A stretch of DNA of 6,289 nucleotides from Ruminococcus sp. (lineage in GTDB: Bacteria > Bacillota > Clostridia > Oscillospirales > Ruminococcaceae), in the NCBI GenBank assembly GCA_023667165.1, contig JAMPAO010000130.1, positions 1 through 6,289 of the forward strand. The letters run 5' to 3'. Made by a program: the position numbers and the translations under genes. A model generated the notes under the pieces. That model was given only the letters and a program-made list of their open reading frames with translations, ran no database searches and was not told the DNA's origin. How positions within the stretch are numbered: position 1 is the stretch's first letter; each line of letters begins with the position of its first letter. This document shows positions 1-6,289 of this stretch, one piece after another.

Positions 1-44
1 GCTATAAAATACTTTTATACCGGTATTTTAAGAAACGGTAAAAT
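1..44 (+). promoter_or_regulatory. AT-rich leader with inverted repeat upstream of the MMPL gene
   Basis: This is the only non-coding stretch in the window, and at about 25% GC it is clearly more AT-rich than both genes. It contains perfect 8-bp inverted arms, TAAAATAC at 5-12 and GTATTTTA at 23-30, around a 10-base spacer. A second, overlapping 10-bp palindrome, ATACCGGTAT, sits at 17-26. TATAAA at 3-8 could be a -10 box, but its -35 element would lie outside the window. The dyad is about the size of a TetR-family operator, and TetR regulators often sit beside MMPL genes in Firmicutes, so operator or promoter function is plausible but inferred. No strong Shine-Dalgarno sequence precedes the ATG at 45. 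Confidence 0.45.
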
Positions 45-2600
45 ATGAAAATAACGGTATATGATCTTAATGAAAGGATGTCGAAGCAATTGTCAAACAG
101 CAAGAAAAAAGCCGTTCCCGCAGATGAAGAGCAGAACGGACAGAGCAGCTTTATGTATAAGACTGCGGAGTTTATTGTCGATAAACGCAATTTATTTTTC
201 CTGCTTTTTATTTTTGCGCTTGTGTTCAGTATTTTTGCCAAGGATTGGGTGGTGGTTGAGAATGACATTACCGCCTATCTTGCGGAGGATACCGAAACCC
301 GCATGGGTCTTACGCTCATGAACGACGAGTTTGTCACCTACGGCTCAGCTTCCGTTATGACTGCGAATGTTACCTTTGAAACCGCCCGATCCCTTGCGGA
401 TAAGATCGAAGCGGTCGACGGCGTTGCCTCCGTGGAATTCGACGATACGGAGGAGCATTATAAAAACACCTACGCCATGTTTTCCGTGACCTTTGAGGGT
501 GAGGAAACCGATGAAATAAGCATTGAAGCCATGAACAGCATAAAAAAGCTGCTTGAGGGCTACGACGTCTATATTTCAAGCACGGTGGGAAACGATTCCG
601 GAGCTCAGCTTGCCTCGGAGATGCAGACCGTTACCGCGGTCGCTGCGGCGATCATACTGCTTGTGGTGCTTTTTACCTCAAGGGCGTATGCGGAGATACC
701 GGTGCTTGTAATGACCTTCGGGGCGGCGGCGGTGCTTAATATGGGAACGAATTTCCTGCTGGGAACGATCTCGTTTATATCCGATTCGGTAACTATCGTT
801 CTTCAGCTTGCTCTTGCCATAGATTATGCCATTATCCTCATTCACCGCTACAGCGAGGAGCATGAGCTTCTGCCTGCAAGAGAGGCGTGCATAACCGCTC
901 TCAGCAAGGCGATCCCCGAAATATCCTCCAGCAGTCTTACCACGGTTTCCGGACTTATCGCGCTGATGTTCATGAAATTCAAGATCGGCGAGGATCTGGC
1001 GGTAGTTCTTGTCAAGGCGATATTTTTCAGTCTTTTGTCGGTTTTCACGCTTATGCCGGGACTTATTATGCTCTTTTCAAAGCTTATCGACAAGACCGTG
1101 CATAAAAACTTTGTTCCCAAGATATCCGCAGTGGGACGGTTCGCCTTTGTTTCGAGATATGTTATCCCTCCGGTATTTCTTGTCGTTGCCGCCGCAGCGT
1201 TTCTGCTTTCCGGCAAATGTCCTTACTGCTACGGTACGTCCGATCTTCAAACGGTAAGACAGAGCGAGGCGAGCATTGCGAATAAAAAGATCAAGGACAG
1301 CTTCGGATCGTCCAACCTTATTGCCCTGATGGTGCCGTCCGGCGACTATGAATCGGAGGGAAAGCTGATAGACAGCCTTGAAAGATACAGCGAGGTCGAT
1401 TCCGTCATGGGTCTTGCCAACATTGAGGCTATGGATGATTACGTCCTTACCGATAAACTCACACCGCGTCAGTTTTCCGAGCTTGTTGAGCTGGATTATG
1501 AAGCGGCAAAGCTGCTTTACGCCGCGTACGCCGTCAATGACGAGGATTACGGCGAGGTCATAAACGGACTGGATAGCTACGGCGTTCCGCTTATAGATAT
1601 GTTCATGTTTGCCTACGACGAGGTAAACAAAGGCTACGTTACCCTGGACGATGAGCTTACGGATACCCTTGAAGAGCTTCATACCGTATTGAATGACGCC
1701 TTGCTTCAGCTTAAGAGCGAAAGCTTCAGCCGCATACTGATCTATCTCGATCTGCCGGAGGAGGGTGAGCAGACCTTTGAGTTTCTGGAAACCGTACATA
1801 CGGAAGCGGAGAAGTATTACCCCGCAGACAGCGTTCTTCTTGCGGGAAATTCCACCAGCGACCGCGATCTTTCAAGCTCATTCGATACGGATAATCTTGT
1901 AATAAGCATTCTCTCCGCCCTGTTTGTAATAGTGATACTGCTGTTTACCTTCAAGTCTGCGGGACTTCCCGTGCTGCTTATCGCCGTTATACAGGGCAGC
2001 ATATGGATGAACTTTTCATTTCCCTATCTTGAAAAAACAAGCCTGTTTTTCCTAAGCTACCTTATCGTAAACTCCATTCAGATGGGCGCGAACATCGACT
2101 ATGCCATAGTAATATCCAGCCGGTATATGGAGCTGAAAAAGGAAATGCCTATCAGGCAGGCTATAACGGAAACTCTTAATCAGGCGTTTCCCACAATAAT
2201 TACGTCCGGAACGATCCTTGCGGCGGCGGGAATACTTATCGGGCAGCTTTCCTCCGACGGTACCATATCCTCCATAGGCGTGTGTCTGGGACGCGGCACA
2301 ATAATCTCCATAATTCTTGTTATGTTCGTGCTGCCTCAGATACTGCTTGTGGGTGACAGTATTATAGAAAGGACCTCCTTTACACTGAAAAAAGCCGAGC
2401 GCACGCAGCTTACCGACAGCCGCATGGTGGTCGACGGACTTGTTCACGGCGTTGTGAACGGCAGAGTGGAGGGTTTTGTCAGAGGCGTTATTATAGGCGA
2501 TGTGGACGCCAGGATTGAAAACCGCAGGGGAGCGGGCATAGAAGAGCTGCCCTGTGAAAACGATACGGCGGTTTGCGCAGAAGGAGGCGTTGGCAAATGA
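45..2600 (+). CDS. MMPL-family (RND superfamily) membrane transporter
   Basis: This complete 851-residue gene encodes an integral membrane pump of the MMPL/RND type, expected to use the proton gradient to export lipids, other hydrophobic molecules or envelope components; the substrate cannot be read from the sequence. Approximate membrane segments lie at residues 49-66, 196-211, 215-233, 244-267, 297-310, 321-344, 371-389, 618-637, 639-655, 665-690, 716-734 and 745-770. The arrangement is two six-helix halves with extracytoplasmic domains at about 67-193 and 390-615. Each half has an Asp-Tyr pair, D260/Y261 (AIDYAIILIHRY) and D685/Y686 (ANIDYAIVISSRY), matching the proton-relay pairs known in MmpL3. 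The tail after 790 is cytoplasmic and has a Gly-x-Val-x repeat. The ATG at 45 is the first after an in-frame TAA at 39-41, but its ribosome binding site is weak. M12 (position 78) and M37 (position 153, just before the first helix) are alternatives. Its stop overlaps the next gene's start. The family call is firm. Confidence 0.95.
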   Translation: MKITVYDLNERMSKQLSNSKKKAVPADEEQNGQSSFMYKTAEFIVDKRNLFFLLFIFALVFSIFAKDWVVVENDITAYLAEDTETRMGLTLMNDEFVTYGSASVMTANVTFETARSLADKIEAVDGVASVEFDDTEEHYKNTYAMFSVTFEGEETDEISIEAMNSIKKLLEGYDVYISSTVGNDSGAQLASEMQTVTAVAAAIILLVVLFTSRAYAEIPVLVMTFGAAAVLNMGTNFLLGTISFISDSVTIVLQLALAIDYAIILIHRYSEEHELLPAREACITALSKAIPEISSSSLTTVSGLIALMFMKFKIGEDLAVVLVKAIFFSLLSVFTLMPGLIMLFSKLIDKTVHKNFVPKISAVGRFAFVSRYVIPPVFLVVAAAAFLLSGKCPYCYGTSDLQTVRQSEASIANKKIKDSFGSSNLIALMVPSGDYESEGKLIDSLERYSEVDSVMGLANIEAMDDYVLTDKLTPRQFSELVELDYEAAKLLYAAYAVNDEDYGEVINGLDSYGVPLIDMFMFAYDEVNKGYVTLDDELTDTLEELHTVLNDALLQLKSESFSRILIYLDLPEEGEQTFEFLETVHTEAEKYYPADSVLLAGNSTSDRDLSSSFDTDNLVISILSALFVIVILLFTFKSAGLPVLLIAVIQGSIWMNFSFPYLEKTSLFFLSYLIVNSIQMGANIDYAIVISSRYMELKKEMPIRQAITETLNQAFPTIITSGTILAAAGILIGQLSSDGTISSIGVCLGRGTIISIILVMFVLPQILLVGDSIIERTSFTLKKAERTQLTDSRMVVDGLVHGVVNGRVEGFVRGVIIGDVDARIENRRGAGIEELPCENDTAVCAEGGVGK
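2433..2504 (+). repeat. Gly-x-Val-x tetrapeptide repeats in the cytoplasmic tail of the MMPL protein
   Basis: Residues 797-820 of the transporter have glycine at exactly every fourth position (798, 802, 806, 810, 814, 818). Each glycine is followed two residues later by Val or Ile (800, 804, 808, 812, 816, 820). This gives six units of the form G-x-V/I-x, for example GLVHGVVNGRVEG. The segment follows the last transmembrane helix by about 25 residues and should be cytoplasmic. A glycine period of four with alternating hydrophobics suggests a small beta-solenoid or beta-stack that could serve in oligomer formation. The DNA is not itself a clean repeat, so selection appears to act on the protein. 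The repeat is directly visible; its role is inference. Confidence 0.75.
2581..2587 (+). promoter_or_regulatory. Ribosome binding site of the downstream surface-protein gene
   Basis: AAGGAGG lies nine bases before the ATG at 2597, a near-perfect match to the anti-Shine-Dalgarno sequence at suitable spacing. It sits inside the last codons of the MMPL gene, where it encodes part of the Glu-Gly-Gly near the C-terminus. Together with the ATGA overlap at 2597-2600 it fixes the second start and points to translational coupling. Confidence 0.9.
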
Positions 2601-2692
2601 ACATCCGTAAAATTCTTTTGGATCTGACGGCAGTTATGTCTGCGGCGGTCACGGCGTTTACCCTTTGCGCAGAACCTTTTGCCGCTTATGCA
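2597..2692 (+). other. Signal peptide of the GLUG surface protein
   Basis: Residues 1-32 have a short basic start (R4, K5), a hydrophobic core from about I6 to C24 rich in Ala, Val and Leu, and an Ala-Tyr-Ala motif at 30-32 suitable for signal peptidase I, followed by AAEWGAAK. This predicts Sec export. The cysteine at 24 is not in a lipobox, because Leu precedes it where a small residue is required, so a lipoprotein is unlikely. Confidence 0.8.
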
Positions 2693-5600
2693 GCCGCAGA
2701 ATGGGGCGCGGCGAAAAGCTCCGCGCAGATATATCCCCTGAACGGGTACACCGATATCGAGATAAATTCGGCGGAGGATTTCCTTGAATTTGCCGAAAGC
2801 TGCACCCTTGACAGCAATACCCGGGGAAAAAGATATATACTTTGCTGCAATTTGATCCTGTCGGATTTCAAGCCTATCCCCACGTTCAGCGGTATTTTCG
2901 ACGGGAACGGACACAGTATAACGGGGATCCGTATCGAGAGCAGCGGTTCCGAGCAGGGATTGTTCAGATACGTGGAAAAAGAGGGACAGGTCAAAAACCT
3001 TACCGTAAAGGGACGCATAGCTCCCACCGGAAGCGCATCCGAATGCGGAGGGATCGCGGGAGTAAACAGAGGCAGGATATTAAACTGCTCATTCGGCGGA
3101 ATGGTGAGCGGAAAGGAGCGCTGCGGAGGGATAGCGGGCATTAACGAGGAAACGGGACTTATCTCCTCATGCTCCGCAGACGGTCTTGTTCAGGCAAGGA
3201 TCTGCACCGGAGGCGTCGCCGGTGAAAACAGGGGAGTGATCATCTCCTGTACCAACAACGCTTCCGTTAATATAAGCGCGGCAGACGAAACTGTAGTTCC
3301 GGAGAATATCAATGCGGAGGATATTTATTCCGCCGAAGCGATAGCGGATATAACCGACGAGGGCGGGATAGCGGGATATTCCTGCGGAACGGTTCAGGGG
3401 TGCAAAAATTACGGCAGCATAGGCTACCGTCACGTGGGATACAACGCCGGCGGAATAATCGGCAGACAGGACGGATATGTGGGAGGCTGCGAAAATTACG
3501 GAACGGTAAACGGAAGAAAAGACACAGGCGGTATAGTGGGACAGGCTGAACCTCATGTTTCGCTGCTTTTATCCGAGAGCACGTTCAATAAGCTGCGCAC
3601 CGAGCTTGACGAGCTGAACGTTATTATAGACAGTACCGTCAGCGACGCGGATCTGCATTCGGGAGAGATAGGGGACAGCTTCGAGGATATAAACGAAAGT
3701 CTGGAAAGCGCGAGAGCTTCGCTGGACAGCTTTCTCGATCAAACCGATGAAATGATAAACGAAAATATTGATTCGATAAACGAACTCAGCTCCCGTATTT
3801 CCGATCTGACGGATATGGCGGCGCCGGCCTCGGAGAGCTTTGAACTCGCTTCGGATATCATGTCGGAAGCTCTTGCCGATCTGAGCGAAGCGGCGGAGCT
3901 GATGGGGGAAGCCTCCGATACTGCGGGCGAGGGCATGGACAAGCTGTTTCCCGCTCTTGACGATATGTCCGAGGCGGTAAGCAGTCTTTCCGACGCGTCG
4001 TCGTCTTTCGGCTTTGCTTTGGACGATCTTCGCAGTTCCTTGGGAGATGAGCATTTGATGCAGCTTGCGGTGAGCGAGCTGGAAACGTCGATCCGGCAGC
4101 TTGCGTCGTCCGCAGGGATCGCTGCGTCCTCCGCAAACAGGATCACGGCGGCTTTGAACGGGCTGAAAAACGATCCGCAGATCACAGGCTGCAAGGATCT
4201 TATCAGAATACAGCTCAACAGGCTTTATGTTTCCGGCGAAAGACTTTCGGAAAATCTGCAAAAGGCGGAGGGTACGCTTCAGGTAATAAGGCTCATGATC
4301 GAGGGAGGCATAACCGGTACGGAGGCGTACAGACCTTATGTTGAGGAGATCATCGGATATTTTTCCGACGGTTCCGTTTACGATGTGTTTGACAGTCTTC
4401 TCAACGTTATAACGAATATTTCCGCAATTATGGCTTCGCAGGCGGTTTTGAACCTAAAGGACGAGCTGTCGGCGGTCAGCGATGAGCTGGGATTTGGTCT
4501 GAGCGGTATGGGAGCGGCTTCAAGTCAGCTTGCGTATTCGGCGGGACAGATCGCGGATCAGACGGATATTTCGGCTTTGTTCGGCTTTATAGAACATCTT
4601 CAGGATACCAACAGCTCCTTGGGAGCGTCCGCAGAGCCTGCGGGCGATCTGATAGACAGGATAACGGAGTCCTGGGATTATTTTGACGAAGCGTCGGCGT
4701 CCCTTACGGCGGCGGTTTATCTTGCAAGCGGCGCTGCGGACAAGGCGGATAGCTCCGTAAAAAAAATAAAGGACGGGATAAGCTCCGTAAATGACATTTT
4801 AGACTATTTTTCCGGCAAAAGCAGGATAGAATTTACCGGAGCGGAGGACAGTCTTATCGGCGCGCGCAGAGAGCTTTCGTCAAGCCTGGAGGAGCTTATC
4901 GGTCTGAGCGGCAGCTTCGGGGAAACGGCGGAAAGCGCGGTACACGATCTTTCGGAGGATCTCCGCCGGATAAACGAAAAGGCGTCGGAGGTTGCCGATA
5001 CGCTGCTCGATCTTGTTGACGAGCTTGATGAAAGATCGGCGGATATTTCCGATTATACCGAGGATATTTCCTCAAAGGATCCGGCGGGGCGTTCCGACGG
5101 AAAGATCGACCGCTGCTCAAATTACGGTCAGATAAACGGAGATCTCTGCGTCGGAGGCATAGCGGGAGCAATGGCGGTGGAATACGATTTCGATCCCGAG
5201 GGGGATATTGAAACCGTAGGCAGCAGATCGTTCAATTTTATGTACCAGACAAAGACCGTTATCCGCGACAGCGTTAATTACGGAGAAATAATATCCAAAA
5301 AAGGACGTTCCGGAGGAATTGCGGGAGAGATGTCAACAGGCTGTATCATAGACTGTCTGGGTTTTGGAAACGTAAGCTCTCTCGACGGAGAATATTCGGG
5401 CGGGATCGCGGGAAGATCCGAAGCGGCTGTTGTCGGAAGCAGCGCAAAATGCCGTGTGAGCGGCAGAGAGTATGTGGGCGGAATAGCCGGATATTCTCAC
5501 GATATGAGCGGCTGCCGCAGCTTCGTTGTAATTGAGGACGGAGCGGAGCGTATCGGAGCGGTTTCGGGATATGCCGACGGAGAAAGCACGGATAACGTTT

Positions 5601-6289
5601 TCATCGACAGCGGTGCGGGCGGGATCGACGGGATAAGCTATTCGGGAAAGGCGTTTCCCGTGTCATATGACGATATGGCCGGTCTTGACGGCATACCCGA
5701 CGATTTTTTGAGCTTTGCGCTCGTATTTACCGCAGACGGAGAAACGGTGGATAATATACCGGTAAATTACGGCGAAAGTCTGCCGGAGGAGCGTATACCC
5801 GCCGTTCCCGAAAAAGACGGCGTATTCGGAAAATGGGAAGAGTTCGACTACGGCAGTATAACCTTCAGCGCGGAGATAGAGGCGGTATACAGCAAATATG
5901 TTACAGCGGTCGAGTCCGAGGAAAAGCGTGAGAACGGACTTCCGGTTATCGTGCTGGAGGGCAGCTTTTCCGACAGCGACCGGGTCGAGGCTCATGCGGC
6001 GGACGGAGCCGAGAACAGCGCCTCGGAAACGTGGGATGTAACCATACCGCAGGACGGCTCCGATACTCATATCATAAGGTATCTTTCGGGGATAAAGCCG
6101 TCCCGTGCGGTTCTTACGGTCACGGAGAACGGGGAAGCAAGGTCTGTGGACGCAGAAATCGACGGACAGTATCTTGTAATGAGCGTAAGGGGAAACAGCG
6201 TTTCCATAAGCGCGGAGGAAAAGAAGCTGTTCAGTCCTGCCGCGGCGGTCATACCGGCGGCTGCCGCAGCGGCGGTCATTATCATAATA
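2597..6289 (+). CDS. Large secreted, membrane-anchored GLUG-repeat protein with a long helical insert (3' end beyond window)
   Basis: The frame stays open from the ATG at 2597 to the window edge, giving 1231 visible codons with no stop. The product is predicted to be exported and held outside the membrane. Domains in order: signal peptide (1-32); an N-terminal GLUG-type lead-in (about 45-96); GLUG-like repeats with GGIAG-type cores at 151, 177, 205, 256, 285 and 311; an acidic helical region (about 322-826); more GLUG-like units with cores at 853, 906, 935 and 961 and a degenerate one near 987; a divergent InlB B-repeat-like module (about 1041-1100); a beta-rich region (about 1101-1208); and a hydrophobic stretch from 1214 that is cut by the window end. 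The start is supported by AAGGAGG nine bases upstream and by the four-base overlap with the MMPL stop. Co-translation with the pump suggests an extracellular partner, but no enzymatic motif was recognised. The overall architecture resembles YhgE/Pip-like proteins only in having a long helical ectodomain beside an MMPL gene; the GLUG scaffold is different. The exact function is unknown. Confidence 0.93.
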   Translation, partial: MNIRKILLDLTAVMSAAVTAFTLCAEPFAAYAAAEWGAAKSSAQIYPLNGYTDIEINSAEDFLEFAESCTLDSNTRGKRYILCCNLILSDFKPIPTFSGIFDGNGHSITGIRIESSGSEQGLFRYVEKEGQVKNLTVKGRIAPTGSASECGGIAGVNRGRILNCSFGGMVSGKERCGGIAGINEETGLISSCSADGLVQARICTGGVAGENRGVIISCTNNASVNISAADETVVPENINAEDIYSAEAIADITDEGGIAGYSCGTVQGCKNYGSIGYRHVGYNAGGIIGRQDGYVGGCENYGTVNGRKDTGGIVGQAEPHVSLLLSESTFNKLRTELDELNVIIDSTVSDADLHSGEIGDSFEDINESLESARASLDSFLDQTDEMINENIDSINELSSRISDLTDMAAPASESFELASDIMSEALADLSEAAELMGEASDTAGEGMDKLFPALDDMSEAVSSLSDASSSFGFALDDLRSSLGDEHLMQLAVSELETSIRQLASSAGIAASSANRITAALNGLKNDPQITGCKDLIRIQLNRLYVSGERLSENLQKAEGTLQVIRLMIEGGITGTEAYRPYVEEIIGYFSDGSVYDVFDSLLNVITNISAIMASQAVLNLKDELSAVSDELGFGLSGMGAASSQLAYSAGQIADQTDISALFGFIEHLQDTNSSLGASAEPAGDLIDRITESWDYFDEASASLTAAVYLASGAADKADSSVKKIKDGISSVNDILDYFSGKSRIEFTGAEDSLIGARRELSSSLEELIGLSGSFGETAESAVHDLSEDLRRINEKASEVADTLLDLVDELDERSADISDYTEDISSKDPAGRSDGKIDRCSNYGQINGDLCVGGIAGAMAVEYDFDPEGDIETVGSRSFNFMYQTKTVIRDSVNYGEIISKKGRSGGIAGEMSTGCIIDCLGFGNVSSLDGEYSGGIAGRSEAAVVGSSAKCRVSGREYVGGIAGYSHDMSGCRSFVVIEDGAERIGAVSGYADGESTDNVFIDSGAGGIDGISYSGKAFPVSYDDMAGLDGIPDDFLSFALVFTADGETVDNIPVNYGESLPEERIPAVPEKDGVFGKWEEFDYGSITFSAEIEAVYSKYVTAVESEEKRENGLPVIVLEGSFSDSDRVEAHAADGAENSASETWDVTIPQDGSDTHIIRYLSGIKPSRAVLTVTENGEARSVDAEIDGQYLVMSVRGNSVSISAEEKKLFSPAAAVIPAAAAAAVIIII
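2885..3541 (+). repeat. GLUG-like repeat block A
   Basis: Residues 97-315 open with the classic GLUG lead-in FSGIFDGNGHSITGIRI, then GLF (121-123) and KNLTVKG (133-139). Six GGI/V-x-G cores follow at 151, 177, 205, 256, 285 and 311. Between the cores run segments of the type C-x-N-Y-G-x-V/I-x-G, such as CKNYGSIG (269-276) and CENYGTVNG (298-306). This matches the GLUG motif family common in Clostridia surface proteins and is expected to fold as a right-handed beta-solenoid. Such domains are usually adhesive or structural. The fold is inferred from family knowledge. Confidence 0.85.
3560..5074 (+). other. Acidic helical/coiled-coil insert inside the GLUG solenoid
   Basis: Residues 322-826 contain no GLUG motif and read as amphipathic helix throughout: Leu, Ile, Met and Ala spaced three or four apart among Ser, Asp, Glu and Asn, as in LADLSEAAELMGEASDTAG. 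By hand count there are about 98 acidic and about 30 basic residues, one cysteine (C532) and one tryptophan (W693). Likely helix breaks lie near 408-412, 521-532 and 569-581. The composition suggests a long antiparallel helical bundle or arm projecting from the solenoid. It recalls the helical ectodomains of YhgE/Pip and EsaA-like proteins, but no specific family was recognised. Confidence 0.7.
5096..5569 (+). repeat. GLUG-like repeat block B
   Basis: The repeat pattern resumes at residue 834 with DGKIDRCSNYGQING and continues to about 991. GGIAG cores lie at 853, 906, 935 and 961, with a degenerate unit (IGAVSG) at 986-991. SVNYGEI (892-898) and CRVSGREYVGGIAG (952-965) show the same C/N-Y-G...GGIAG logic as block A. 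The first unit looks like the direct continuation of the last unit of block A, so the two blocks probably form one solenoid interrupted by the helical insert. There is a loop-like expansion at about 860-888. Confidence 0.82.
5717..5896 (+). other. Divergent InlB B-repeat-like module
   Basis: Residues 1041-1100 follow the order seen in Listeria-Bacteroides/InlB B-repeats: a beta strand (ALVFTADGET), then IPVNYGESLPEERIPAVP, then a Gly-x-x-x-W turn (GVFGKW, 1075-1080), then ITFSAEIEAVYSKY. This matches the usual V-x-Y-G...P-x-x-P...G-x-x-x-W...I-x-x-x-x-x-x-A-x-Y layout. Such modules are common stalk or spacer units in cell-surface proteins of Firmicutes. The match is by pattern only, and the module is single here. 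Confidence 0.55.
6236..6289 (+). other. Start of a C-terminal transmembrane anchor, cut by the window end
   Basis: From residue 1214 the sequence becomes PAAAVIPAAAAAAVIIII with no charged residue, directly after the charged AEEKKLF. This looks like a membrane-spanning helix near the C-terminus that would anchor the ectodomain with a short cytoplasmic tail. No LPXTG-type sorting motif precedes it in the visible part, so anchoring by the helix itself is more likely than sortase attachment. The end of the helix and the stop codon lie outside the window. Confidence 0.75.

Noticed and set aside
1..48. Possible 3' end of an upstream gene reading AIKYFYTGILRNGKI then TGA at 46-48, which would overlap the MMPL start as ATGA.
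   Set aside because: The frame is open from position 1, but 15 codons in very AT-rich DNA are not evidence of coding, and the inverted repeat fits a regulatory leader better. It cannot be settled without upstream sequence.
1077..1799. Long minus-strand reading frame of 240 codons inside the MMPL gene.
   Set aside because: The plus-strand frame encodes a clear MMPL protein with conserved motifs, and the antisense product shows no recognisable domain. It is a shadow of codon bias.
2597..2692. Lipoprotein signal with acceptor cysteine at residue 24.
   Set aside because: The residues before it are Phe-Thr-Leu, and Leu at the -1 position does not fit a lipobox; an Ala-Tyr-Ala signal peptidase I site lies shortly after.
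3569..4261. Long minus-strand frames opposite the helical insert (230 and 159 codons).
   Set aside because: The plus-strand frame runs unbroken from signal peptide to membrane anchor, and the antisense products have low-complexity, shadow-like composition.
4747..4790. Short direct DNA repeat around GGATAGCTCCGTAAA and GGATAAGCTCCGTAAA.
   Set aside because: It encodes two similar Ser-Ser-Val helix turns about ten residues apart in a repetitive helical region, so it is probably protein-level repetition and not a DNA element.
2885..5569. GGIAG-coding repeats considered as a tandem DNA repeat or CRISPR-like array.
   Set aside because: The repeats are conserved at protein level with varied codons and irregular spacing, so they are GLUG protein repeats within one reading frame.

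Overview
The window holds one short AT-rich leader (1-44) and two tightly packed plus-strand genes. Nothing in it supports an RNA gene, a mobile element or a CRISPR array. The organism looks like a Gram-positive member of the Clostridia, perhaps a gut Ruminococcus/Oscillospiraceae-type bacterium. That is an inference from the MMPL variant, the GLUG surface-protein style, the strong AAGGAGG ribosome binding site, and a moderate-GC sequence with frequent ATA, AGG and AGA codons. No marker gene fixes the taxon.

Region 1-44 is about 25% GC, far lower than the rest. It carries a perfect 8-bp inverted repeat (5-12 and 23-30) that looks like a regulator-binding dyad. An in-frame stop at 39-41 limits how far upstream the first gene can start.

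Region 45-2600 is a complete 851-residue MMPL-family RND-type membrane transporter. It has two transmembrane halves, each with an Asp-Tyr pair (D260/Y261 and D685/Y686) matching the proton-relay pairs of MmpL3-type proteins, and two extracytoplasmic domains. Its cytoplasmic tail has an unusual Gly-x-Val-x tetrapeptide repeat.

Region 2597-6289 is a long surface protein, open at the window end, with 1231 codons visible. The two genes overlap by ATGA, so they are very likely translationally coupled. The second protein has a signal peptide, a GLUG-type beta-rich repeat domain, an acidic helical segment of about 505 residues inserted between two GLUG units, a second GLUG block, a divergent InlB B-repeat-like module, a beta-rich membrane-proximal region, and the start of a C-terminal transmembrane anchor.

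The most interesting idea is that the two genes form one envelope machine: an RND pump plus a membrane-anchored extracellular partner with a long helical arm. This layout recalls the pairing of MMPL transporters with YhgE/Pip-like proteins in Firmicutes, but the partner here is built on a split GLUG solenoid. The pairing is visible in the sequence; the joint function is inference.
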